A stretch of 8,268 nt of DNA from Pedosphaera sp. (GCA_028293265.1 JAQGPB010000092.1:1-8268); one strand, 5' to 3'. Shown: positions 1 through 5,620, numbered from the stretch's first letter. Notes: a model not told the origin generated them from the letters alone. Numbers and translations are program-made.

Positions 1-2
1 AG

Positions 3-26
3 GCTTTTGAGGCGATGGATAATTGA
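3..26 (+). CDS. Possible C-terminal end of an upstream gene (partial)
   Basis: The frame starting at base 3 reads AFEAMDN and ends at a TGA at 24-26, 15 bases before the start of the FlgM-like gene. That spacing matches the tight packing of the next three genes, so this could be the last codons of a preceding flagellar gene. Frame 1 is also open from the window edge, to a stop at 61-63, but would run into the FlgM-like gene. Eight codons are too few to identify a product or to prove coding. Confidence 0.25.
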   Translation, partial: AFEAMDN

Positions 27-34
27 CCTGTCAA
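23..34. promoter_or_regulatory. Short perfect dyad upstream of the flgM-like gene
   Basis: TTGAC-CT-GTCAA is a perfect 5+5 inverted repeat with a 2-base spacer, ending 7 bases before the ATG at 42. It occupies the place where a ribosome binding site would be expected, and none is seen there. It could be a repressor site or a weak RNA hairpin controlling the downstream start. A 10-base match by chance is not rare, so the call is tentative. Confidence 0.25.
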
Positions 35-41
35 AAAAGCT

Positions 42-308
42 ATGGAAATCAATGCCAATATGAATGCAGGCGGCGTAAACCCCCTGATTCCGGCGAAGCG
101 TCCCGCAGCCGGGGTCAAACCGATGGCGGAAGACAATGCCTTCGCCAGTTCCACCGCTTTGGAGGAAACGCTGAAAAAGATTCCCGACCTGCGACCCCAG
201 GCGATTGACCGCGCGCGGGACTTGATCAGCGACCCGAACTACCCCACCAGCGAAAATCTCAAGCAGCTTGCCAAATTTCTGGCTGCGAAATTAACCGCCA
301 GCAACTAG
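42..308 (+). CDS. flgM: FlgM-like anti-sigma-28 factor
   Basis: Small 88-residue protein, the usual size for FlgM, which binds the flagellar sigma factor FliA (sigma-28) and holds back late flagellar genes until it is exported through the completed hook. The N-terminal half (residues 1-40) is rich in Pro, Ala and Asn and looks disordered, as in FlgM. The C-terminal half (about 47-84) has the family layout: an Arg-containing helix (PDLRPQAIDRARDLI), a short D-P-N-Y-P turn matching the GxY turn of FlgM, then a second helix (ENLKQLAKFLAAKL). It lies 18 bases upstream of fliS, which supports a flagellar role. The start at 42 was chosen because it is the first ATG; an alternative ATG at 60 (Met7) would remove only six residues. 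Neither has a Shine-Dalgarno motif. The similarity is to a short, divergent family, so a generic FlgM-domain protein remains possible. Confidence 0.62.
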   Translation: MEINANMNAGGVNPLIPAKRPAAGVKPMAEDNAFASSTALEETLKKIPDLRPQAIDRARDLISDPNYPTSENLKQLAKFLAAKLTASN

Positions 309-326
309 ACCGTCCTCCTCAGCCGT

Positions 327-773
327 ATGACACAACGCAATAATCCCTGGCAATCTTACCGCAAAGTCGCCACTCAAACCGCCACGCCCGGACAACTGGT
401 GTTGATGTTGTATGAAGGCGCCCTTGGTTTTCTGGAACGCGGTCTGGCGGGCTTCGACCTTACCGACCCGTTGGAGTTCAATCTCACGATCAACAACAAC
501 ATATTGCGCGCCCAGGCCATCATCCACGAAATCAACGTCCGCCTGGACATGGAGCGCGGCGGCGAGATTGCGACCAACTTCCGCCGGCTTTATAACTATT
601 TTCACCGCCGTCTCAACGAGGCCAACACCCACAAAATGCGCGAACCGCTCGCCGAAGTCATCACGCATCTGCGCGTGCTGCGGGATAGCTGGGCCGAAAT
701 GTTGCGGCAAGGACCGGCCAACCTCCGCCCGCCCGTGACGTCGCCCGAACCGGCGCAACTTCAGGCCGCCTGA
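327..773 (+). CDS. fliS: Flagellar export chaperone FliS
   Basis: 148-residue cytosolic helical protein. FliS binds the C-terminus of flagellin, prevents premature polymerisation and delivers it to the flagellar type III export gate. The sequence shows the family signature: an N-terminal YRKVATQTATPGQLVLMLYEG stretch beginning at residue 11, where the helix-1 segment LVLMLYEGALGFLERG follows the conserved T-x-x-P-x-x-L. Next come the INNNILRAQAIIHEINVRLD helix (residues 55-74), the GGEIATNFRRLYNYFHRRLNEAN block (78-100), and a last helix, EPLAEVITHLRVLRDSWAEML (106-126). The tail after about 128 is Pro/Ala-rich and variable, making the protein slightly longer than typical FliS (about 125-135 residues). 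It sits between the FlgM-like gene (18-base gap) and the FlgN/FliT-like gene (9-base gap), the common fliS-fliT order. No Shine-Dalgarno motif precedes the ATG; the upstream bases are instead pyrimidine-rich (CCTCCT at 314-319). Confidence 0.93.
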   Translation: MTQRNNPWQSYRKVATQTATPGQLVLMLYEGALGFLERGLAGFDLTDPLEFNLTINNNILRAQAIIHEINVRLDMERGGEIATNFRRLYNYFHRRLNEANTHKMREPLAEVITHLRVLRDSWAEMLRQGPANLRPPVTSPEPAQLQAA

Positions 774-782
774 TTCATTTCC

Positions 783-1142
783 ATGAACGCGAGACAGGAG
801 CTGGCCGGGCTGTTGGATCAATGGTTGCAATTGACCCAGGCGGAAGGCGCGGCCATTCAAGCGGCTGATTGGGCAAAAGTCCGGGAGATTCAAACCACGA
901 AAGCCCGGCTCCAGCCTGCCATCGCGGAAACGAAGAACAAATTCTCCGGCGCAATCCCCTTCCCCGCCCAGGTGGGACGCCTCCTCTCCATGGAAACACG
1001 CAACAGCGAGCTGCTTGCTGAACAAGTCCGCCGCGTTTCCGCCGAAAAAGCCTCCCTCGACCAGGCCCAAAAAAATCTCCGCCGCATTCAGCGTTCCTAT
1101 GTGCCCGGAACCAAGGCTGCCGCTTGGAATTGCTATTCATGA
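783..1142 (+). CDS. FlgN/FliT-type flagellar chaperone
   Basis: 119-residue protein with no membrane segment, predicted almost wholly helical with heptad-like spacing. Residues 3-25 (RQELAGLLDQWLQLTQAEGAAI), 28-55 and 73-106 would form the three helices of the FlgN/FliT fold. The first helix, followed by 'A-x-x-A-D-W-A-K-V-R-E-I', resembles the 'L..Ll.lte.e..al...dwd.l..l...k..ll' pattern of these families. The C-terminal helix ends in LRRIQRSY, matching the common L-x-x-x-x-x-SY end. FliT caps the filament-cap protein FliD, while FlgN carries the hook-filament junction proteins FlgK and FlgL; the sequence does not decide which. Its place 9 bases after fliS favours FliT. The last six residues (AWNCYS) are encoded inside a 12-bp inverted repeat that continues past the stop codon. 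Confidence 0.7.
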   Translation: MNARQELAGLLDQWLQLTQAEGAAIQAADWAKVREIQTTKARLQPAIAETKNKFSGAIPFPAQVGRLLSMETRNSELLAEQVRRVSAEKASLDQAQKNLRRIQRSYVPGTKAAAWNCYS

Positions 1143-1162
1143 GCGGCTGGCAGTTCCAAGTG
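1121..1162 (+). repeat. Imperfect inverted repeat (hairpin) straddling a stop codon
   Basis: CGCTTGGAATTG (1121-1132) pairs with CAGTTCCAAGTG (1151-1162): 12 bp with two G-U wobbles and an 18-base loop that contains the TGA stop at 1140-1142. No T-run follows, so it is not a classical terminator. It could be an mRNA-end stabiliser or a copy of a dispersed REP-like palindrome. Confidence 0.45.
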
Positions 1163-1203
1163 CTGAACATTCGGCGTAGCGTTTGATCCTGCCCTGTTGC
1201 CAC

Positions 1204-1225
1204 ATATGGGGTAAACACCCCATAT
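1204..1225. repeat. Perfect 9-bp hairpin with AAAC loop
   Basis: ATATGGGGT (1204-1212) and ACCCCATAT (1217-1225) are perfect reverse complements separated by AAAC. The stem is stable and can form on either strand. No T-tract flanks it on either side, so termination by the intrinsic mechanism is not supported. It may protect the 3' end of the flagellar transcript, serve as a protein binding site, or be a dispersed repeat. Confidence 0.6.
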
Positions 1226-1300
1226 CCCTTCCCGCGAAGTTTGCCAAACCTGTCTGGTCGGGTCGGCAGCGGATGTTGAAATCGCTTCCAAGTTTGCGAG

Positions 1301-1342
1301 CGCGATGGCTTGGCATCAGCGCCCTTGGCCGTCGCGTTTTTT
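1301..1342 (+). terminator. Intrinsic (Rho-independent) terminator of the flagellar unit
   Basis: CGCGATGGC (1301-1309) pairs with GCCGTCGCG (1328-1336): a 9-bp GC-rich stem with a single U-G wobble, followed directly by six T residues (1337-1342). The 18-base loop can form a further small GGC/GCC stem (1312-1314 with 1321-1323). Geometry and U-tract are those of a classical terminator. It lies about 160 bases after the stop of the FlgN/FliT-like gene and before the kaiC-like promoter region, so it most likely ends the flagellar transcript. Confidence 0.72.
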
Positions 1343-1447
1343 ACCCAACCGGCCATTCGATCCAAAGCAATAAAAAATGCCCGGTTCAAAAAAATGGCCA
1401 TGCCTTCCATTGAAATCAAAAAACTTCCGGCGTTCTCGAACTCTCCT

Positions 1448-1464
1448 GGCAAGGGAAACTTGCC
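1448..1464. promoter_or_regulatory. GGCAAG/CTTGCC dyad upstream of the kaiC-like promoter
   Basis: GGCAAG and CTTGCC form a perfect 6+6 inverted repeat around a 5-base centre. It abuts the 12-bp palindrome that overlaps the candidate -35 element. The position fits an activator or repressor site, but the factor is unknown. Confidence 0.3.
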
Positions 1465-1476
1465 CTCAAATTTGAG
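1465..1476. promoter_or_regulatory. 12-bp perfect palindrome, candidate operator
   Basis: CTCAAATTTGAG is an exact palindrome that covers five bases of the candidate -35 hexamer (TTGAGT, 1472-1477) of the kaiC-like gene. A dimeric regulator bound here would compete with RNA polymerase. The assignment as an operator is inference from symmetry and position. Confidence 0.4.
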
Positions 1477-1499
1477 TATTTTCACATCTCGGTTACGAT
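1472..1499 (+). promoter_or_regulatory. Candidate sigma-70-type promoter of the kaiC-like unit
   Basis: TTGAGT (1472-1477) and TACGAT (1494-1499) are separated by 16 bases, each matching four of six positions of the housekeeping consensus. Transcription would start within about 5-9 bases after the -10, at or next to the ATG at 1508, which would give a leaderless or almost leaderless mRNA. No Shine-Dalgarno motif is present before that ATG, which agrees with this. Confidence 0.4.
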
Positions 1500-1507
1500 T
1501 GTAAATT

Positions 1508-3007
1508 ATGGAACCAACGCCATCACCCAAATGCGGCATCGGAATTGCCGGGCTCGATGATATTTTGGACGGGGGACTGCCCAAGAACAGGCTATACCTG
1601 GTTCAAGGCGATCCGGGCGTAGGCAAGACCACCCTCGCCTTGCAATACCTCTTGGAAGGCGTGCGTCAGCAGGAGCGCGGCCTGTACATCACCCTGTCCG
1701 AGACCAGGGAGGAATTGCTCGAAGTTGCGCATTCCCACGGCTGGTCGCTCGACGGCTTCGCGGTGATGGAATTGTCCGCCATTGAAGGCGAACTGCTTCA
1801 GGAGGCGCAGAACACCCTGTTTCATCCCTCGGAAGTGGAGCTGAATCGCACTACCAAGCTGGTGCTGGACGAGGTGGAAAAGGTGAAACCCGCCCGCGTG
1901 GTGTTCGATTCGCTTTCAGAAATGCGGCTGCTGGCGGAGACCGCCCTGCGCTACCGCCGGCAGATGCTTGCGCTCAAGCAATTTTTTGCCGGCCGCAAGA
2001 CGACGGTTTTGATGCTGGACGACCGCACCAGCGGCGAGGCGGACTTGCAGGTGCAAAGCATCTCCCACGGAGTTTTGGGGCTGGAGAAAGTCCCGCTTGA
2101 TTATGGCGTGGAACGCCGGCGGATCAAGGTGGTGAAAATGCGCGGCTTGAAATTCCGCGGCGGTTATCACGATTTCATCATCGAGCAGGGCGGTTTGCGG
2201 GTTTTTCCACGCTTGGTTGCCGCCGAACATCATCGGCCTTTTCAGCGCGAAACCGTCTCCAGCGGCCTGCCCGCGCTGGATGCCCTGCTCGGCGGCGGTC
2301 TGGATCGGGGCACGAGCAGCTTGTTCATGGGGCCGGCTGGCACCGGCAAATCCACCATAGCCATGCAATATGCCATGGCGGTGGCCGCCAGGGGCGAACG
2401 CGTGGTGATCTACGCCTTCGACGAAAATGTCGGCACGCTGCTTGCCCGGGCCAATCAAATCGGCATGGACATTGAAAGCCATATCAAGTCAAAGCTGATC
2501 AGCTTGCATCAGATTGATCCGGCAGAGCTGCCGCCGGGGCAGTTTGCCTCGCGCATCCGCGATGCCGTCCAGCACGGAAAGGCGCGGCTGGTGATCATTG
2601 ACAGCTTGAATGGCTACTTGAATGCGATGCCGGACGAGAAATTCCTCAGCATCCAGATGCATGAACTTTTGAGCTTTCTCGGCCAGCAAGGCACGCTCAC
2701 CATTCTGACCATGGCCCAGCATTCGCTGCTTGGCGCATTGAATGCGCCCGTGGATCTCAGCTATCTGGCTGATACCGTGATCCTGCTGCGTTACTTTGAA
2801 GCCATGGGCAGCGTGAAAAAGGCCGTCTCCGTCATAAAAAAGCGAAGCGGCCGGCACGAGGCTACCATTCGTGAGTTCAAAATCACCCAGCAGGGCATCC
2901 ACGTTGGAGAACCATTGGAACAGTTCCAGGGAGTGCTCACCGGCGTGCCCACCTTTTTCGGCAAGTCCCACCAAGTCTTTACCTCCGATGCCGGCACCAA
3001 GCCCTAA
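1508..3007 (+). CDS. KaiC-like double-domain RecA-type ATPase
   Basis: 499 residues with two tandem KaiC/RadA-type ATPase domains, close to cyanobacterial KaiC in length. Domain 1 (about 10-235) has Walker A GDPGVGKT (34-41), Walker B ending in VVFDS (D134) and the segment YITLSETREE, where KaiC CI has its catalytic Glu pair; here the pair is S64-E65. Domain 2 (about 248-475) has Walker A GPAGTGKS (275-282), the pair D305-E306, and Walker B LVIIDS (D365). The KaiC CII autophosphorylation pair Ser431-Thr432 aligns with S418-Y419, counting back from the conserved DTVILL motif. No kaiA or kaiB is nearby, so a true circadian clock is not supported; many bacteria carry such proteins as ATP-driven signalling switches next to histidine kinases, as here. 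The ATG is the first in frame after the candidate promoter and has no Shine-Dalgarno motif. The 3' end overlaps the next gene by 20 bases. No symbol is given because orthology to the clock KaiC is not shown. Confidence 0.9.
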   Translation: MEPTPSPKCGIGIAGLDDILDGGLPKNRLYLVQGDPGVGKTTLALQYLLEGVRQQERGLYITLSETREELLEVAHSHGWSLDGFAVMELSAIEGELLQEAQNTLFHPSEVELNRTTKLVLDEVEKVKPARVVFDSLSEMRLLAETALRYRRQMLALKQFFAGRKTTVLMLDDRTSGEADLQVQSISHGVLGLEKVPLDYGVERRRIKVVKMRGLKFRGGYHDFIIEQGGLRVFPRLVAAEHHRPFQRETVSSGLPALDALLGGGLDRGTSSLFMGPAGTGKSTIAMQYAMAVAARGERVVIYAFDENVGTLLARANQIGMDIESHIKSKLISLHQIDPAELPPGQFASRIRDAVQHGKARLVIIDSLNGYLNAMPDEKFLSIQMHELLSFLGQQGTLTILTMAQHSLLGALNAPVDLSYLADTVILLRYFEAMGSVKKAVSVIKKRSGRHEATIREFKITQQGIHVGEPLEQFQGVLTGVPTFFGKSHQVFTSDAGTKP

Positions 3008-4925
3008 TTTTCCTGACGCCCCCGTGCTCATCCTGGCCCCGCATGGCAACGATGCCCGCAACGCAGCCGCTGTTTTGGGCAAGGTGGACGTCCGCAGCCA
3101 GATTTGCCTCCACATGCGGGATTTGTGCCACCGGGCCAATGACCGGACGGGCGCTTTTTTGGTAAGCGAGGAAATCCTGGACACGGAATCGCTCAGCTGC
3201 CTGCTGGAACATCTGAACCGCCAGCCCCTGTGGTCGGACATTCCGCTCGTCCTGCTGACGAACGCCAGCGAGATCACGCAGAAGATTTATAACATTCTGA
3301 ATTTTCTCGGCGCCCGCGCCAACGTGACGCTCTTGGAAAAACCGTTGCAGGCCATCACCTTGATCAGCGTGATCAAAGCCGCCTTGCGCTCGCGCAATCA
3401 TCAGTACGAGGTGCGCAACCTGGTGGAAAGCCAATCCCTGGCCATGGAAGGCGCGCAAATGGGCAGTTGGGACACCGATCTCCGGACCCAAACCATCCGC
3501 CGGTCATTGCGTCACGACCAGATTTTTGGCTATGACGCGTTGCAGCCCGAATGGGGGATGGAAATATTCTTGAAGCACGTGGTGGAAGAGGACCGGGAGC
3601 GGGTCAGGACAACTTATCAAAAAGCTGTGGCTGAAGGCACGCTGCTGGTCGAATGCCGGATTTACTGGCCCGATAAATCGGTCCATTGGATCGCGGCGCA
3701 AGGCCGCGTTTATGCCGATGAAAACGGTGTCCCCGCCCGCATGGCCGGGGTGGTCACGGACATAACCAATCGCAAGGAAATGGAAGCCGCCGCGCGCATC
3801 CAGCGGGAACGGCTTGATCTTGTGCTGGAAGGGACTGCGGTTGGTTTGTGGTATTGGGACATTCCCGAGGCGCGCATGGCCTGGAATGCGAGATGCAAGG
3901 AGCATCACGGTTTGCCGCCGGACGCCGGGGTCACCTTGGCCACCATGTTTGAACAAATGCTCCCCGAAGACCGGCACTCCACCCAGAGGGCCGTCGCCCT
4001 GGCCATGGAGGATGGCCGCGCCTATGACCACGAATACCGGACCGTGACAGGCCGGTGGATTCGCACCATCGGCCAGGTTTTCTTTGATCATGCGGGGAAT
4101 CCGCTGCGTTTCGACGGCATCAGCATGGATGTTACCAGGCGGAAGCAGGAAGAAGCAACGCTTCACCTGGCCCGGCAGCAACTTGAGCAGACCGCCGAGG
4201 ATTTGGAGCGGCGCGTGAAGGACCGGACCGCGAAATTGGAGGAAACCGTCTCGGAAATGGAAGCCTTCTCCTACAGTGTCTCGCATGATCTGCGCGCCCC
4301 TTTGCGAGCCATGCAGGGTTATTCCCAGGCGCTGCTCAACGATTATTCCGAAAAGCTGGAGCCTGAAGGCAGGGACTTTTTGCAGCGCATCAACAGTGCT
4401 GCCGAGCGCCTGGATCGGTTGACCCAGGACCTGCTCACCTACAGCCGGGTCGTGCGCAATCCGGTGACCATGACGCCGATCAGCCTGGAAAGACTGGTGC
4501 CGGATGTCATCCAGCAATATCCCAATTTCCAGCCGCCCCATGCCAAGATCTGCATCCAATCGCCGCTGCTGGATGTGATGGGGCATGAAGCCTCGTTGAT
4601 TCAATGCCTTTCCAATCTCATCGGCAATGCGGTTAAATTCGTCTTGCCTGGAGTGAAGCCTCGGATAACAATCTGGACCGAGCCCGTGCCTGCGGCTCGG
4701 GCGGTAAGAATCTGGGTTGAAGACAACGGCATCGGCATTGAAACGGACCAATCTTCGCGCGTTTTTGGAATTTTTGAACGGGTCAGCAAAAAATATGAAG
4801 GCACCGGCATCGGTCTCGCCATCGTCCGCAAGGCGGCTGAACGCATGGGCGGCGCCGTCGGAGTCGAGTCCACCTTGGGCCGGGGCAGCCGGTTCTGGCT
4901 GCAGCTCCCGGCAAATAAATCATGA
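2988..4925 (+). CDS. Soluble PAS-PAS sensor histidine kinase with receiver-like N-terminus
   Basis: 645 residues from the chosen start, no membrane segment. Residues 12-135 form a receiver-like domain (VLILAPHGNDARN... LLEKPL) keeping the late Lys118 but lacking the acidic pocket and phospho-acceptor Asp. Two PAS domains follow (about 150-262 and 275-386; both end in a D-I/V-T-x-R-K motif), then a coiled coil (386-425). The HisKA domain has the H-box SVSHDLRAPLR with H433. The HATPase domain has the N-box NLIGNAVKF (N547), DNGIGI (579-584) and GTGIGL (605-610). It should autophosphorylate and pass phosphate to the receiver gene 12 bases downstream; the H-box and bacteriophytochrome-like catalytic core often pair with Rcp1-type receivers. 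The frame is open further upstream to an ATG at 2871, but that would overlap the kaiC-like gene by 137 bases with a low-complexity Ser/Pro extension. ATG 2988 (20-base overlap) is preferred; GTG 3024, just past the kaiC-like stop, is also possible. Confidence 0.9.
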   Translation: MPAPSPNFPDAPVLILAPHGNDARNAAAVLGKVDVRSQICLHMRDLCHRANDRTGAFLVSEEILDTESLSCLLEHLNRQPLWSDIPLVLLTNASEITQKIYNILNFLGARANVTLLEKPLQAITLISVIKAALRSRNHQYEVRNLVESQSLAMEGAQMGSWDTDLRTQTIRRSLRHDQIFGYDALQPEWGMEIFLKHVVEEDRERVRTTYQKAVAEGTLLVECRIYWPDKSVHWIAAQGRVYADENGVPARMAGVVTDITNRKEMEAAARIQRERLDLVLEGTAVGLWYWDIPEARMAWNARCKEHHGLPPDAGVTLATMFEQMLPEDRHSTQRAVALAMEDGRAYDHEYRTVTGRWIRTIGQVFFDHAGNPLRFDGISMDVTRRKQEEATLHLARQQLEQTAEDLERRVKDRTAKLEETVSEMEAFSYSVSHDLRAPLRAMQGYSQALLNDYSEKLEPEGRDFLQRINSAAERLDRLTQDLLTYSRVVRNPVTMTPISLERLVPDVIQQYPNFQPPHAKICIQSPLLDVMGHEASLIQCLSNLIGNAVKFVLPGVKPRITIWTEPVPAARAVRIWVEDNGIGIETDQSSRVFGIFERVSKKYEGTGIGLAIVRKAAERMGGAVGVESTLGRGSRFWLQLPANKS

Positions 4926-4937
4926 CCCCATCATTAC

Positions 4938-5387
4938 ATGAACCCGGCATTGACCTTGTTGCTCGTTGACGACAACGAGGACGATATTTTTTTGACCAAA
5001 CGCGCGCTGCGTGAGGCGCAAATCACCACGCTTGTGCAAACCGCTTCGGATGGCCAGCAGGCAATTGACTACTTGAGCGGTGCCGGCAAGTTTCAGGACC
5101 GCGCCCTTTATCCCCTGCCCGCGCTGATGCTGCTGGATTTGAAAATGCCGCGCAAAGGCGGATTGGACGTTTTGCAATGGATTCGTGAGCAAGCTTCTCT
5201 GCGGTCATTGGTCGTGATCATCCTGACCACCTCGCTCGAGCATTCCGACATCGAGCGGGCCTACCAGCTCGGCGCAAATTCCTATCTGCAAAAACCTTCC
5301 AACACCAAGGTGCTCGCCGAAATCATGGGCGCCATCAAGCTGTATTGGCTGACCCACAACCAGTTTTTCACACCTTACTCGGATTGA
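4938..5387 (+). CDS. Single-domain CheY/Rcp1-type response regulator
   Basis: 149 residues consisting of one receiver domain, with no output domain. All phosphorylation residues are present: acidic pair D11-D12 in LLLVDDNEDD, phospho-acceptor D67 in LMLLDLKMPRKGG, switch Thr T97/T98 in VIILTTS, and K119 in YLQKP. The DDNEDD start, the long insert around residues 48-60 (GAGKFQDRALYPLP), and the C-terminal IKLYWLTHNQ segment are typical of Rcp1-like receivers that serve phytochrome-type and PAS kinases. It follows the kinase by 12 bases and is almost certainly its partner. Its target is unknown: it may act by contact, possibly on the kaiC-like ATPase, on another kinase in a phosphorelay, or on the flagellar motor like CheY. 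The ATG has no Shine-Dalgarno motif. Confidence 0.94.
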   Translation: MNPALTLLLVDDNEDDIFLTKRALREAQITTLVQTASDGQQAIDYLSGAGKFQDRALYPLPALMLLDLKMPRKGGLDVLQWIREQASLRSLVVIILTTSLEHSDIERAYQLGANSYLQKPSNTKVLAEIMGAIKLYWLTHNQFFTPYSD

Positions 5388-5494
5388 CCGGCGCGGCTTG
5401 AGGACGTCTTGCCAATCCCCGGACCGCGAGCCGTCCCGGCTGGCAGCACGTCCAAACACGCAATCTTGCTCGAATTCGCGAAGTGCGTTTTGCC

Positions 5495-5512
5495 GCCCAT
5501 GAGGGCTTTTTT
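5495..5512 (+). terminator. Short candidate intrinsic terminator
   Basis: GCCC-ATGA-GGGC is followed directly by six T residues (5507-5512). The stem is only 4 bp, below the usual length, but all GC with a tetraloop. Its location about 110 bases after the receiver gene and 110 bases before the next kinase gene suits termination of the kaiC-like unit. The short stem limits confidence. Confidence 0.38.
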
Positions 5513-5567
5513 CAGTTTTCCGCTTTGGGAAGCACCCTTTCATGCTCCGCACAGATTGATTTTGCGG

Positions 5568-5596
5568 TTGAGTTCCGGCGGGTATTTCACCATTTT
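5568..5596 (+). promoter_or_regulatory. Weak candidate promoter of the second kinase unit
   Basis: TTGAGT (5568-5573), the same hexamer as before the kaiC-like gene, lies 17 bases upstream of CATTTT (5591-5596), a poor -10 match. A new promoter is expected in this 233-base gap because a candidate terminator precedes it. The exact element is uncertain. Confidence 0.2.
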
Positions 5597-5620
5597 AACA
5601 GGTGTTGAATTAATACCCTT

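Larger units (their letters stand above)
1143..1507. other. Structured intergenic region between flagellar and kaiC-like units
   Basis: No supported gene lies here; the reading frames present are short and resemble no known family. The region holds, in order, the right arm of a stop-straddling hairpin, a perfect 9-bp hairpin (1204-1225), a small GTTTG-C-CAAAC dyad (near 1236), an intrinsic terminator (1301-1342), a spaced inverted repeat GGCCATT/AATGGCC (1351-1357 and 1393-1399), a GGCAAG/CTTGCC dyad (1448-1464), and a palindrome with candidate promoter (1465-1499). It appears to separate two transcription units. Confidence 0.7.

Noticed and set aside
1183..1413. 76-residue + strand frame in the intergenic region
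   Set aside because: It begins at a non-ATG codon, reads through the terminator stem and T-tract, and has no similarity that I recognise.
775..1584. 269-residue minus-strand frame covering the 1143-1507 gap
   Set aside because: It runs across the FlgN/FliT-like gene, the terminator and the start of the kaiC-like gene, and shows no family motif. It would also be crossed by the terminator hairpin.
2871..2987. N-terminal extension of the first kinase to the ATG at 2871
   Set aside because: It would overlap the kaiC-like gene by 137 bases and adds a Ser/Pro-rich stretch unlike any domain; the receiver-like fold begins after the ATG at 2988.
1508..3007. Calling the KaiC-like gene a circadian clock kaiC
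   Set aside because: No kaiA or kaiB is visible, the phosphosite pair is altered, and many non-clock bacteria carry such double-domain ATPases.
3504..4751. 415-residue open frame on the minus strand
   Set aside because: It lies fully opposite the PAS-PAS kinase, whose motifs are unmistakable. Its own sequence shows no domain, and long antisense frames are common opposite GC-rich genes.
5381..5418. GGATTG/CAATCC inverted repeat at the end of the receiver gene
   Set aside because: Only 6 bp with a 26-base loop and no T-tract; too weak for a terminator.
5471..5478. CGAATTCG palindrome in the gap before the second kinase
   Set aside because: An 8-base palindrome containing a common hexamer, with no flanking symmetry or promoter element; expected by chance.
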